From positions 1 to 64,000 of the forward strand of contig CAZBXL010000008.1 in assembly GCA_964495785.1 (NCBI GenBank): DNA of 64,000 bases, in the 5' to 3' direction. Source of the stretch: RFSX01 sp964495785 (lineage in GTDB: Bacteria > Bacteroidota > Bacteroidia > Chitinophagales > Saprospiraceae). The position numbers and the translations under genes were made by a program. Of the stretch, positions 34,581 to 45,005 are shown in pieces. Every line of letters begins with the position of its first letter. Position 1 is the first letter of the stretch. A model generated the notes under the pieces. That model ran no database searches. It was not told where the DNA came from and saw nothing but the letters and a program-made list of their open reading frames with translations.

Positions 34581-36480
34581 ACATGTACTCCCATGCTGAT
34601 TGGTATAAGCCTTCTTTTTCTATGTGTTGAGATAGATCGTTGAATAGTTCGTCCTGGGATAGAGTACTCATGTCTCCTATGATGATGAGCTTCTTTCGAG
34701 CTCTTGTCATGGCTACATTAAGTCGTCTTTCATCCTTCAAGAACCCTATTTCTCCTCTGTCATTAGATCTTACAAGGCTGATGTAGATGACATCTTTTTC
34801 TTGGCCCTGGAATCCATCTATAGAATTAACCTCTATGTCAAATGAACTAAATACTTCATCTTCTTCAATCTTATTACTAAGATACTTTACTTGTTCTCTG
34901 TAGGGACTGATAATACCTATAGATATATTTTGATATTTTTTTTGATTAAGAATAAAGTGTTCTCTTAGGATAAAATACTCTCCCTCATTATATCGACTTA
35001 GACTTTTGGGATTCATGGTTTCTTCAAATCCACTACCGCTTGTGTCTACCATGACAAGTGGTTCTGTGTCATCTTCAAGAGTCCAAGAATTAATGCCAGA
35101 AGCTGATTTCAATTTTGAATCATAGAATTTTTTGTTAGAAAATGATAAAATTTTATCATTCATTCTGTATTGAGTGTCTAATAGATAAGAATGCTTTAGC
35201 GAGTCTGCTAGTCTTGTGAGTAGTGTTACTGAGAATCCTATTTTTTCAGCTTTCATGGACTTGACTGTAGGAGCTAGTTGCAGGTGATCACCGGCCAGTA
35301 TAATTCGATCTGCCCGAAGCATTGCATTCCAACATTCTGGTTCTAATGCTTGAGAAGCTTCGTCTATGATTAAGGTTGAGTAATGGAGATCTTTTATAGA
35401 TCGCTGACTTACACCGATAAGCGTCGTACATATTACCTTGCTGTCAGATATTAACTTGTCCATTAATTTGTCTTCAAGATCACGAGCCCACTTTCTGAGT
35501 TCTCTTGATTCTTGGTACATCATTTTACGATTGCCTCTTTCTTTCTGTCCAAAAACTCTTTTCCGCTTTCCCGCTAATCTTTTAGCTTCTTCAGCTTCTA
35601 TTTTTACTTTTTTAATATGCTGCCATTCTGGATGCATTCGTGCTTTTTCAGCTATTGTCAGATGCATAAGATTATCACCTATACGTGTTACATTACCTAC
35701 TCGTAGGGTAGGGACATTGATTAGGTCTAATTGGTAAGCTAATAAATCGACAGCATTATTACTTGGAGCACATACGAGTATTTTTTTCTCTGATTTAGCA
35801 AGTTCTTTAATGAGTGCTACTAAAGTTGTTGTCTTGCCAGTACCTGGAGGTCCATGTATGATGCTAAATTCTTGAGATTCTATACAGCCCCTCAAGGATG
35901 TAGACTGAGATGGATTCAAATGTTCTGGAACATAGACATGATTAGCAGGAACTGAATAGTCAAATGCATCTAATGTTCTGATCTTTTCTCTGAGGGACTT
36001 AACAGTAGGTTCTTCAGAATTGATTACTTTTTCAATTGCTTTTTTCATGACCTTATAAGGTCTTTCGTCATAAGTCATTTCTACACCAATATTCCCTTTG
36101 ACATGATTGAGGTCATCGATAGTTATTGCAGAATCATTGAGCATGATTCCAAGCTTATTTCTTCTTACATAAGATATGACGCCTTTAGCAGAGAAAGCAT
36201 TTTCATTACCTACTCTTCCAAAAATTAGACATGCCATACCAGTCTTTAATTTATGGGGAGTGCTGAGGTGTTTGACACGTTCTACGTTGATCTCTATTTT
36301 CTCACCTATCGAATAGTAGTGTGATATCATATCGACAGGATACCAGAGGATTCCAGAATCTATTTTTTCTGATATACTTTTATTTTGCGCTAAGCTGATA
36401 TAGTAATCTTCTTCCTCTTGTCGTTCGTATTCTATACCCTTAAGTATCGTCTGATATCTGTCTTCTTGTAATTCACTCAT
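34573..36480 (-). CDS. SF1 helicase, UPF1/IGHMBP2-like
   Basis: A 635-residue superfamily 1B helicase of the UPF1-like/IGHMBP2 group. The N-terminal ~170 residues contain a beta-barrel-like region (KTGMACLIFGRVGNE). The motor domains carry motif I GPPGTGKTTTLVAL, Ia ILVCAPSNNAVD, II IIDEASQALEPE, III AGDHLQLAPTV, IV LLDTQYRMN, V VNSIDGFQGQEKDVIYISLVRS, and VI RRLNVAMTRARKKL. The charged helical insertion (about residues 285-345, rich in Arg and Lys) corresponds to the 1B 'stalk'. These bacterial homologues may act on RNA or DNA; the substrate cannot be told. The gene is divergent from the M4 protease gene. Confidence 0.92.
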   Translation of the reverse strand: MSELQEDRYQTILKGIEYERQEEEDYYISLAQNKSISEKIDSGILWYPVDMISHYYSIGEKIEINVERVKHLSTPHKLKTGMACLIFGRVGNENAFSAKGVISYVRRNKLGIMLNDSAITIDDLNHVKGNIGVEMTYDERPYKVMKKAIEKVINSEEPTVKSLREKIRTLDAFDYSVPANHVYVPEHLNPSQSTSLRGCIESQEFSIIHGPPGTGKTTTLVALIKELAKSEKKILVCAPSNNAVDLLAYQLDLINVPTLRVGNVTRIGDNLMHLTIAEKARMHPEWQHIKKVKIEAEEAKRLAGKRKRVFGQKERGNRKMMYQESRELRKWARDLEDKLMDKLISDSKVICTTLIGVSQRSIKDLHYSTLIIDEASQALEPECWNAMLRADRIILAGDHLQLAPTVKSMKAEKIGFSVTLLTRLADSLKHSYLLDTQYRMNDKILSFSNKKFYDSKLKSASGINSWTLEDDTEPLVMVDTSGSGFEETMNPKSLSRYNEGEYFILREHFILNQKKYQNISIGIISPYREQVKYLSNKIEEDEVFSSFDIEVNSIDGFQGQEKDVIYISLVRSNDRGEIGFLKDERRLNVAMTRARKKLIIIGDMSTLSQDELFNDLSQHIEKEGLYQSAWEYMSA

Positions 36481-36601
36481 GACTCATTTTTCTATAGCAC
36501 TTGTCGTTCAACTATCGATAATACAATTTTAAGGAAGTATTGCAGATATTGTTGAATTACTTTAGTAATTTAATAAAATATAAGTCAATTAAACATTTTC
36601 T

Positions 36602-39600
36602 ATGAGGTATATAGCATCAATTTCATTTTTAGTTGTGTTGTTTTTACCACTCATGTCTGTGGGACAAAAGTCGATTCATAGTACTTATATTAATAATCAG
36701 AGGATTGATTTATCGGATCAACAACTTAAGTCTTCAGATTTTTTTGCTGCTCAGTCAAAGAGACTCGGTCTTAATGACAATGACGATATGAGACTCTTGA
36801 GATCATGGAGTGATCTTACCGGAGTAGATAGAGAGCGATATAAGCAATACCATAAAGGACTTCCAGTTATTGGCGGTACTTATACTTTACATAGTAATGA
36901 CGAGAATGTAGAATATGCAACTGGTAATATATTTCCTTATATAAAAATAGATGAGAATATAACACTGTCTAAATCTGAGACAATAGAAGCGGCTATCCAG
37001 CAAACTAAAATTGAATTAGAAAAGGAATCAATTATCGAGCCTGCAGAGGGTATTCTCTGGGATCATATCTACAAAGGTTTGTGTGTGATCGATTCTAATT
37101 ATCCAGAGGTCAGTGGTGACTATCGAGTTGCACACAGTTATATTGTATATAGCGAAGACTACAGTATACCTATCAGATATCAGATATATGTAGATGCTCA
37201 TAGTGGACAGTTGCTATGTAAATTAAATGAAATAAAATGTGGCTCAGTCAAAGGGATCGCTAAGACAAGATATTATGGAGACCAAGAAATAACGACAGAT
37301 TCTGTGGCTCCTGATTTATATTATCTAAGAGATATGACAAGAGGTGACGGTATCGTTACACTTGACTTTGAGTCTGGGAGAGATACATTTACAGATACTG
37401 ATAATATATGGGCGCCAAGCCCTGATGACAATACAGCATATGAGAAAGCTGTTGCTGGCGATGCACATTATTGTACGACAGAATATTATGATATGATGCA
37501 AGACTACTTCAGTTGGGATGGATTAGATGGAGAAGGCGGAGAGTTAGTTTCTGTAGTCAATGTTTTTGGTAAATATTACGTTAATGCATTTTGGAATGGT
37601 TCAGCGACTCATTATGGTAATGGAGACTGTGATAGATATGGTCCACTTACGACAATGACAGTTGTCGGTCATGAGTTTGCACACGGATGGACTGACTATA
37701 CTTCTGATCTTATCTATCGTAATGAATCAGGTGCACTTAACGAAAGTATAAGTGATATCATGGGTAAGGCTTTAGAGTATTATGCAGATACAGAAAATTT
37801 CACTTGGTACATCGGAGACTTAATTAGAAAAGATGAATCTGTCCGTCCATTTAGATCTATGTCCAATCCTAACGAACGTAATCATCCTAAATACTATGGA
37901 GGTAATAGCTGGCGTACAGGAACAGCGGATGCAGGAGGCGTACATTCTAATAGCGGTGTATTGAATTATTGGTTTTATCTTCTTGTAGAAGGCGGCATAG
38001 GAGTGAATGAAGAGGGAGAGGCTTTTGATGTTTCTGCATTAGGCATGAGAAAAGCATTAGATATAGTCTTCATAACTCAGACGGCTTATCTCACAGAGAG
38101 CTCTAATTATTTTGATTTCTTCTATTCTTCTCAACAAGCTGTAGAAGATTTATACGGTGAGAATGCAGTTGAAATGAATAGTGTATTAGAAGCGTGGAGA
38201 GCAGTAGGTCTATATGATGGAATTGATAATTTTGATTTATCTATTGATGTAGCAGAAGAATATATTGCGATTTGTACAGGTGAAGAAACGCATATTACTG
38301 CAGTCATCAGAAATGCAGGACGACGTACAATAGAAGCGAATACTCCCGTAGACTTGACTTTCTTACAGAACTTATCGGTCAAGGTCACTGAGTCTTACAT
38401 CCTTCCTAATGATTTATTGCCAGGTGAATTTATCTCTTATAGTTTTGATGCTCCCGTAATCTTGGACTCATCTAAAGATGGCGCATATACTGTATCAGTA
38501 ATAGGTGATGATATTAATAAATTAAATAATTCTGCTTCTGCTGAGATCTTTATATCAGAAGTAGGAGGACTTGATTTGTCACTTATGTCATTTGAATTAT
38601 ATCCTGGTTTAGAATGCAGTAATGAACTGTCCAGATATCGAATGTCAATACGTAGTCTGGGTTGTGAGGAAGTTCCCGAGTTAGAATATTTTAATCTGGA
38701 AGTCGAATCAGATAAAGGAAACTTTACAATTGTGAATCGCTTATTCACACATTTCTACGCCGGTGATCTGTATGGTGTAACTGGATTTCTTTCATCTGAT
38801 ATCCCTCAAGGCATTACTGAATATTCTGTCACTCTTGTGTATGGCGATGACAACTCTGTGCTTAATAATTCTCTTAATGATCTCACCTTAGACTACACAG
38901 AATCGATAGGAGTAGGTTATCGAAGAGATTTCGAAGAAGAATTAGATACGGAAAAATTTATTGTTGAAGAAGATCCTAATTATCACCTGCACTCCGTAGT
39001 AAATTATAAAGGAAATAATGTCCTTGCTCTCAGGTCAAAGGATAATAGTCTCAGCTTGAGAGAGTGTGATGAGACAGAAGATTTTTTTAATAATTATACG
39101 AGAACGTTCAATATTAAGTTTTGTGTAGACGCTATGGATGTGGATGATCCAGTTTTTTCATTTGATCTACTTAAGCTTGTTAATGATAACAGAGAGGTTG
39201 ATTTGCCAGACAATCTATTTGGCACTATGCTTCAGGTCACAATAGAAGATGAAGAATATCCGATTATATATGCCCAAGAGGATGATAAGCTATTATTGCA
39301 TGAGATAGACTTACCTAATGACTATGTGGGTCCCTTAGAGATTGAGGTGCTTGTAATCTACTCTGACAATGATGACGATATTATAAGGTCAGGAGATAGT
39401 GATGTTGTAATGTTTGACAATTTTAGATTATACGATAGGACAGATATAAATCCTGACTTTGATAAGTTTGGCTATAGTGTAGCTCCTAACCCTGTAGGTG
39501 ATATGTTACGGGTAGAAAGTAGTAGTAGTCAGTTTCCTTATGATGTGTACGTTTTTGATAGGATAGGAAGACTTGTAGGTCAATCTAATGATAATCAGAA

Positions 39601-39703
39601 TATAGCTATGATTAACATGGAGAATTTAGAACAGGGAGTATATTTTATCACAATTATATTTTCTGGAAATATCCTTAGTAGCCATAAGGTTATTAAGATG
39701 TAG
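36602..39703 (+). CDS. Thermolysin-family (M4) metalloprotease, secreted, with T9SS sorting domain
   Basis: The order is: signal peptide (about 1-21), FTP/PepSY propeptide (about 30-215), M4 catalytic domain (about 220-535), beta-sandwich domains of CARDB type (about 545-760), a jelly-roll-like region, and a T9SS type A sorting domain (APNPVGDML ... GVYFITIIFSGN). The zinc site is H357-E358-F-A-H361 in GHEFAHGWTD, with the third ligand E381 in GALNESISDIMG. The later GVHSNSGVLNYWFYLL carries the catalytic histidine region (TADAGGVHSNSG). All catalytic residues are intact, so this is likely an active extracellular protease that self-processes its propeptide. Confidence 0.94.
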   Translation: MRYIASISFLVVLFLPLMSVGQKSIHSTYINNQRIDLSDQQLKSSDFFAAQSKRLGLNDNDDMRLLRSWSDLTGVDRERYKQYHKGLPVIGGTYTLHSNDENVEYATGNIFPYIKIDENITLSKSETIEAAIQQTKIELEKESIIEPAEGILWDHIYKGLCVIDSNYPEVSGDYRVAHSYIVYSEDYSIPIRYQIYVDAHSGQLLCKLNEIKCGSVKGIAKTRYYGDQEITTDSVAPDLYYLRDMTRGDGIVTLDFESGRDTFTDTDNIWAPSPDDNTAYEKAVAGDAHYCTTEYYDMMQDYFSWDGLDGEGGELVSVVNVFGKYYVNAFWNGSATHYGNGDCDRYGPLTTMTVVGHEFAHGWTDYTSDLIYRNESGALNESISDIMGKALEYYADTENFTWYIGDLIRKDESVRPFRSMSNPNERNHPKYYGGNSWRTGTADAGGVHSNSGVLNYWFYLLVEGGIGVNEEGEAFDVSALGMRKALDIVFITQTAYLTESSNYFDFFYSSQQAVEDLYGENAVEMNSVLEAWRAVGLYDGIDNFDLSIDVAEEYIAICTGEETHITAVIRNAGRRTIEANTPVDLTFLQNLSVKVTESYILPNDLLPGEFISYSFDAPVILDSSKDGAYTVSVIGDDINKLNNSASAEIFISEVGGLDLSLMSFELYPGLECSNELSRYRMSIRSLGCEEVPELEYFNLEVESDKGNFTIVNRLFTHFYAGDLYGVTGFLSSDIPQGITEYSVTLVYGDDNSVLNNSLNDLTLDYTESIGVGYRRDFEEELDTEKFIVEEDPNYHLHSVVNYKGNNVLALRSKDNSLSLRECDETEDFFNNYTRTFNIKFCVDAMDVDDPVFSFDLLKLVNDNREVDLPDNLFGTMLQVTIEDEEYPIIYAQEDDKLLLHEIDLPNDYVGPLEIEVLVIYSDNDDDIIRSGDSDVVMFDNFRLYDRTDINPDFDKFGYSVAPNPVGDMLRVESSSSQFPYDVYVFDRIGRLVGQSNDNQNIAMINMENLEQGVYFITIIFSGNILSSHKVIKM

Positions 39704-39750
39704 GTATCTACTAATTTCATGCCTTGCGCTTGGAATATTATATTTGACGG

Positions 39751-41916
39751 ATGCCAGCTACCGAATCTAATAAGGAACGCGAGATCGCTAAAAATTTCGT
39801 GTTGTATACAAGAAAAAATGTTTTCCTCACTGGTAAGGCGGGTACTGGTAAGACGACGCTGCTTAAGGAGATACTCAAAGAAACAGATAAGAACTACATC
39901 GTTGCAGCACCTACGGGTGTAGCGGCTATTAATGCTGGGGGGATAACGTTACATTCGTTATTGTCACTACCTCTTAAGACTTATATACCTTATAGGGATA
40001 GAGGACATGATCCGGACCACTTCTATGATGGCAGAGAACTGACTAAGCATCAAAAATTTAATATTGATAAATTAAAATTATTATTAGAATTAGAACTTCT
40101 GATAATTGATGAGATCAGTATGGTACGAGCTGATATATTTGATGCCATAGATCACACATTGCGTAGAGTAAGAAAAAACCCCATGGCTTTTGGTGGGGTA
40201 CAATTACTCGTGATAGGTGACTTATTTCAACTGTCCCCTGTGGTAAGAAACAATGTACAAGATGTGTTATCTCTTTATTATAGGAGTCCTTACTTTTTTG
40301 ATTCGTTGGTGTGGTCATCGAGTGATGCCGTTATCGTAGAACTCCAGAAAGTATATAGGCAAGAAGAACAAGAATTTGTTGATATCCTCAACAGTATTCG
40401 TTCAGGTCAAGCTGAAGATAAAAGTATTGATCGCATTAATCAGAATTATAGCAAGGAGCCAGACTATAGTCAGACTATTACATTAACGACGCATAATAAA
40501 AAGGCCAATGCGATAAATGATAGTGAACTCCAAAAACTAGACGCTGAAGCTAATTTTCTCAAAGCAGAAGTGACTGGCCGCTTTTATGAAAACAGTTATC
40601 CCAATGATGAAGTAATAGAATTAAAAGTAGGTGCTCAAGTTATGTTCATCAGAAATCATCCCGAAGAATTATACTTTAATGGCAAAATAGGTGAGATAAC
40701 AGAAATAAAAGAGAATTACGTTAAGGTCAAAGGACAGAATGGAATTACAATCATAGTAGAGCCAGTGGAATGGAAAAATATGATTTATGAATTAGATAAG
40801 GAGACAGATAATATTGTACAAAAAGAAATAGGTACCTACATACAGTATCCATTAAGATTAGCATGGGCAGTGACAGTCCATAAGAGCCAAGGATTGACCT
40901 TTGATAAAGTTATCCTAGATTTAGAAGGGACATTTGCGAGTGGTCAGCTGTATGTAGCTTTAAGCCGTTGTAGGTCTTTGTCAGGGCTGATTCTATCATC
41001 ACTCATCACTAAGAAGAATGTCATTATAGATAGAAGGGTTCAGACCTTTACCAAGGAGAATCAATTATCTGATAATATTGAAGAGGTACTCCAGATAGAA
41101 AGACTAAAGTATAATGATTACCGTCTTCAGAGAGAATTTGATCTCAATAAACTACTCGCTATAATTGATCCGATTGAGGAACAAATTATAGATAGTGATA
41201 TGGGGGAGAAACCTAATAGGCTTTTGTTTTTTAAAGAGCTTAAACTGACCCTGCAAAAGTTGATAGATGTAGGGTTAACTTTTCAGAGACAATTAGAAAA
41301 TTTCTGTAATGATGATTCCATTGATAGTTCTCACACCTTAAAGCGATGTGTGGATGGTATAGATTATTTTGTAGAACAGATACACGACAATCTATTAATA
41401 CCCACAATAAAACATACTGCTAATTACGCTATCAAGAAAGGTGAAAGTAAGTATGTAAAAATGCTTGAGGAATTAGAGAGAATCTTTTGGATGCGAATAG
41501 AAAAACTATATAATATTAGATATAACGCGAAACCTGTATACATAGCTGACCCTAAGTACAAAAGAAATAAATCATTCTCTGAGTCTAAGAAGAAAAAAAC
41601 AAAAGGAGAGACATACAATGTCACTTATGACTTACATAAAAAAGGTTATAAAATTGAGCTCATCGCCAAAGAAAGAGGCATGGCTGTAGGGACAATTGAA
41701 TCCCACTTTCAGAAATTAATCAAGTCTCAACGTATTTCTATATTCGATGTCATGAAACCTAAGAAGGTAGAGAAAGCCCTCAAGATAGCAGAGGCGTGCC
41801 CCGACGATTCAATAACAGAACTTATTAAAAAGATTCCTTTTAAAATTAGCTTTGGACAACTACGATGGGTCATCTCTTATAGGGATATGTTGTCATCAGG
41901 TGAGATAGACCGATAG
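39751..41916 (+). CDS. PIF1-like helicase with C-terminal HTH domain
   Basis: The N-terminal motor (about 1-440) is a PIF1/RecD2-like SF1A helicase: Walker A GKAGTGKTTL with K34, APTGVAAINAGGITLHSLL, Walker B LLIIDEISMVRADIFD, GDLFQLSPVV, and the C-terminal WAVTVHKSQGLTFDKV with YVALSRCRSLSGLIL. Beyond about residue 450 come helical segments. The last ~110 residues form a helix-turn-helix domain of HTH_40 type (TYDLHKKGYKIELIAKERGMAVGTIESHF), also found at the end of RecQ-like helicases. The combination is common in Bacteroidota. It probably unwinds DNA, for example G-quadruplex or stalled-fork structures; the role is inferred. It follows the M4 protease gene by 47 bp. Confidence 0.9.
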   Translation: MPATESNKEREIAKNFVLYTRKNVFLTGKAGTGKTTLLKEILKETDKNYIVAAPTGVAAINAGGITLHSLLSLPLKTYIPYRDRGHDPDHFYDGRELTKHQKFNIDKLKLLLELELLIIDEISMVRADIFDAIDHTLRRVRKNPMAFGGVQLLVIGDLFQLSPVVRNNVQDVLSLYYRSPYFFDSLVWSSSDAVIVELQKVYRQEEQEFVDILNSIRSGQAEDKSIDRINQNYSKEPDYSQTITLTTHNKKANAINDSELQKLDAEANFLKAEVTGRFYENSYPNDEVIELKVGAQVMFIRNHPEELYFNGKIGEITEIKENYVKVKGQNGITIIVEPVEWKNMIYELDKETDNIVQKEIGTYIQYPLRLAWAVTVHKSQGLTFDKVILDLEGTFASGQLYVALSRCRSLSGLILSSLITKKNVIIDRRVQTFTKENQLSDNIEEVLQIERLKYNDYRLQREFDLNKLLAIIDPIEEQIIDSDMGEKPNRLLFFKELKLTLQKLIDVGLTFQRQLENFCNDDSIDSSHTLKRCVDGIDYFVEQIHDNLLIPTIKHTANYAIKKGESKYVKMLEELERIFWMRIEKLYNIRYNAKPVYIADPKYKRNKSFSESKKKKTKGETYNVTYDLHKKGYKIELIAKERGMAVGTIESHFQKLIKSQRISIFDVMKPKKVEKALKIAEACPDDSITELIKKIPFKISFGQLRWVISYRDMLSSGEIDR

Positions 41917-41928
41917 TTTTAATCTAAT

Positions 41929-44382
41929 TTACTTTCCTGCCGCTTCCTTAACGCCATGACCGACCCAGTAGGGATACCATGCAAGCATTACCTTGTCTAC
42001 GATGACATCAGACCGGCGAGGCTTGATTTCTTTTTTGGAAGTTGCTCTTTCTTTATCTTCCCATTTTTGTCTTATGGATTCAAGTTTTTCTTTCAGTTCT
42101 CTCTCGAGTTCATCTTGAGCATTTTGTAGTTCGTAGATATCCTCTTTTGCGGCACGGACCCTTTCTTTTGCCTTACGAGCCATCCTTCTTTTAGTTGATA
42201 CCGAGCTTACGGATCTTCTGCGACGTCCTCCGAATATGCCACCAAAAACAGTTTCTACTACATTAAATAGCTCATCATTACGTCGACTCTTTTGTTCAGC
42301 TTCTGCCTCATCTAAATCTCTTTCTTCTTTACGAACTTTTTCTTCGAGTTTCTCAAATTTGCTTTCGTATTGATCGTGCAATTTATCTATTTCTTGATCT
42401 CGTAATTCTTTAGCTCTTACACTTAACCTCATCTGAAAAGCACTTTCTGATTCACCAGATTTTTTATAGATTTCGAGTTCTTCATTTTGTAATAAGAAAA
42501 AACGCTTCTCATCATACAGCCAATCAGAAAAAGATTTTTCTATACTTTTCATCTCAGAAGCAGTATTCATAGTCGAAGGAACATCATGATATTGTATACC
42601 GATATTGTCAGGATGATCTGGTCTGTCAAATAAGGATTGTGACCAATTACTAATTTGTATGCCATCATGCCAGCTTACTCGTCCAAAATCATCTGGCGGA
42701 GATGTTAATAGGGCTATTGCATCTTCCATGTCTACATTTCTTTTATCATCGACGTATCTGACTCTCGCTGTCGCAAATACTTGTGGTTCGTACTCTATTT
42801 CCTGATCTCCATCGTTGACTCCTACTTCTGATGCAGACTTCCATACTGCAAAATATTTCTGTTCTATTTTTGGATCAACTGATGGAGCTGTTTCTACGAC
42901 GATATCATTTGATTTTTTTACCATCTGACTTATAGAAGGAACGATTCTATTCTGATTAAGCGAATCTTTTTTCTCTCTCATGAGAGATTTGATTTGTGGT
43001 CGAGTGAGAGGTCCTCTTAAGTAAGACATAGCCCACCTTGTATGATAGACAACAGGTCTATCGGCATGTACATTATGCATCAGAAATACACGTGATGAGA
43101 GAGATCCGATTATTTTTCCGAAATCAATATCTGCATTATTACCTGCTTCTGCTATAGCTCCTTGAAGGCCCTGTAGAACTCTTTCTTTGTCTCGCTCAGT
43201 CTGTAACTTACCAATAAACCAAGTCCCTGCATTAGAGAGACCTTTGTAGTCTATATCTACAGGATTTTGTGTCACAAGCACAGATCCTACACCAAAAGCT
43301 CGAGCTTGCTTTAACATTGTAAGGAGTGGTTTCTTAGAGGGTGGATTAGCGGTAGGAGGGAAGTATCCAAAGATCTCATCAAAGTACAGCAGTGATCTAA
43401 GACTTGTAGTTCCCGACTGTCTTCGCATCCAGGTGATAAGACTATTGAGTAGTAATGTGACGAAGAACATTCTCTCACTATCAGAAAGATGAGCGATATA
43501 GAATATACTATGCTTAGGTTGACCTTCTTCCGTAAAGTAGATCTTATCTATGTCCATATCTTCTCCCTCTAACCAGTATCTGAATTGTGGTGAGGCGATC
43601 AGTGAGTTAAAATCCATAGCCAGATCAAATCTGTCTTTCTGAGGAAAAAAAGTCTCTATATCGAAGACACCTAACTGACTCATCGGAGGCGACTGTATGC
43701 CTTTGATAAGTTTGGCTAAGTCAAGATCTTCATTCAGTCTCCAGTAATGCTCGAATAGATTAGACAATAAGATGCCTTCTCTACTTCTTACTGGATCTGC
43801 TTTGCTCTGGATCATACCCAATAGTGCCGCTACCGTACCTTGTATACGCTCACGGAGCATTTCTGCTTCTTCATCAAAATCAACCTTTGGTGCTGAGAAC
43901 GACCCCATTATATTTATAGGAACTCCAGCATTAGATCCAGGCGTGTATATAGTATAGTCTACGGTGTCTTTTAGTTTTTTGATTCTTTCCTTACTCTGTC
44001 CCCAGCTTTCTATTCCTTTTTGCCATTTTTCTGCCGTCGCCGCAGCATACTCATCTACAGTCATTCCTTTTCGACTGGCATCATCTGCATTGATCCATTC
44101 AGCAAAATCTGATTTATCTAATGACTTAAATTGTAATAACAAATTTGTCATATCTCCCTTAGGGTCTATGATGATGGCAGGTACCTTATCTATAGCCGCT
44201 TCTTCTAATAGACCTATGCATAATCCAGTCTTACCACTGCCAGTCATACCCACACATACAGCATGTGTTGTCAGATCACGAGCATCGTAATTGATAGCTT
44301 CTGTGAGTATTTCTTTCTTATTGATATCGTATTCTGCACCTAGATAGAATGATCCTATCTTTTCTGGAGGTAATTGTATCAT
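41929..44382 (-). CDS. HerA-like ATPase (DUF853)
   Basis: An 817-residue ATP-binding protein of the helicase HerA-like/DUF853 group of the FtsK-HerA superfamily. Walker A is GMTGSGKTGLC near residue 44, and Walker B lies in SLLYFDEIFGYFPP near 335. The arginine-finger/sensor stretch VLVTQNPVDIDYKGLSNAGTWFIGKLQT is highly typical. Residues about 640-790 are a long charged coiled coil with a basic RRRRS patch (FGGRRRRSVSS). Classical HerA works with the NurA nuclease; no nurA is in the window. The gene begins 48 bp after purN on the same strand and may be the last gene of the bamD operon. Confidence 0.87.
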   Translation of the reverse strand: MIQLPPEKIGSFYLGAEYDINKKEILTEAINYDARDLTTHAVCVGMTGSGKTGLCIGLLEEAAIDKVPAIIIDPKGDMTNLLLQFKSLDKSDFAEWINADDASRKGMTVDEYAAATAEKWQKGIESWGQSKERIKKLKDTVDYTIYTPGSNAGVPINIMGSFSAPKVDFDEEAEMLRERIQGTVAALLGMIQSKADPVRSREGILLSNLFEHYWRLNEDLDLAKLIKGIQSPPMSQLGVFDIETFFPQKDRFDLAMDFNSLIASPQFRYWLEGEDMDIDKIYFTEEGQPKHSIFYIAHLSDSERMFFVTLLLNSLITWMRRQSGTTSLRSLLYFDEIFGYFPPTANPPSKKPLLTMLKQARAFGVGSVLVTQNPVDIDYKGLSNAGTWFIGKLQTERDKERVLQGLQGAIAEAGNNADIDFGKIIGSLSSRVFLMHNVHADRPVVYHTRWAMSYLRGPLTRPQIKSLMREKKDSLNQNRIVPSISQMVKKSNDIVVETAPSVDPKIEQKYFAVWKSASEVGVNDGDQEIEYEPQVFATARVRYVDDKRNVDMEDAIALLTSPPDDFGRVSWHDGIQISNWSQSLFDRPDHPDNIGIQYHDVPSTMNTASEMKSIEKSFSDWLYDEKRFFLLQNEELEIYKKSGESESAFQMRLSVRAKELRDQEIDKLHDQYESKFEKLEEKVRKEERDLDEAEAEQKSRRNDELFNVVETVFGGIFGGRRRRSVSSVSTKRRMARKAKERVRAAKEDIYELQNAQDELERELKEKLESIRQKWEDKERATSKKEIKPRRSDVIVDKVMLAWYPYWVGHGVKEAAGK

Positions 44383-44430
44383 TTATGCGTATTTGTGTGG
44401 AGTAAAAATAAGGATTTTAAAAATTCTGAC

Positions 44431-45003
44431 TTATCCTTCTTCTATTGTCTCGTGTATAACTTTGGGGAAGTGCTTATATTCCAGTTGATGTATTTTCTCA
44501 GCTATCAGGTCTGGTGTATCTGCGATAGCTAGGCTTACGGACTCTTGTGCTAAGATTCGACCCTTATCATATTCTTCATTGACCAAATGTATCGTAATGC
44601 CTGATGCTCTTTCAAAATTATCAAAAACTGCCTGATGCACATGATGTCCATACATGCCTTTACCTCCATACTTAGGAAGTAGGGCTGGATGAATATTAAT
44701 TATTTTGTTAGGATATAATGAGATTAGATTTTGAGGAATAAGCCATAAAAATCCTGCAAGTACGATCCAGTCTATTTTGTGTAGCGCAAGTTGGTCTATG
44801 ACTACTGTGCTTTTATAAAAATCGGATCTTGAGAATACAGTACAGGGGACTTGTGCAGATTGAGCACGTTCTATAACATATGCTTGAGGGTTGTTAGTAA
44901 GGATGAGAGAGACATTTATATTTTTAATCTCTGAAAAATATTTAATGATGTTCTCAGCATTGCTCCCGCTACCTGATGCGAATATGGCTATGTTCTTAGA
45001 CAA
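44431..45003 (-). CDS. purN: Phosphoribosylglycinamide formyltransferase
   Basis: Third step of purine synthesis: formyl transfer from 10-formyl-tetrahydrofolate to GAR. Motifs are FASGSGSNAENII at the phosphate-binding start, WIVLAGFLWLIP, and the catalytic triad region IINIHPALLPKYGGKGMYG, with the Asn-His pair, and later VNEEYDKGRILAQESV with the Asp. At 190 residues it is the normal short PurN length. The start is TTG, 2 bp after the DUF4835 gene's stop; no ATG is available, and the family N-terminus begins precisely here. Its place in the bamD-rpoZ-coaBC cluster suggests co-transcription. Confidence 0.94.
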   Translation of the reverse strand: MSKNIAIFASGSGSNAENIIKYFSEIKNINVSLILTNNPQAYVIERAQSAQVPCTVFSRSDFYKSTVVIDQLALHKIDWIVLAGFLWLIPQNLISLYPNKIINIHPALLPKYGGKGMYGHHVHQAVFDNFERASGITIHLVNEEYDKGRILAQESVSLAIADTPDLIAEKIHQLEYKHFPKVIHETIEEG

Positions 45004-45005
45004 AT

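Noticed and set aside
39719..39922. A 67-codon frame overlapping the start of the PIF1-like gene
   Set aside because: Out of frame with the helicase; the helicase ATG at 39751 gives an intact Walker A and family N-terminus.
34573..44382. A defence island built on the three helicase/ATPase genes
   Set aside because: No nuclease, methylase, toxin or other known defence partner accompanies them, and an M4 protease gene interrupts the group.
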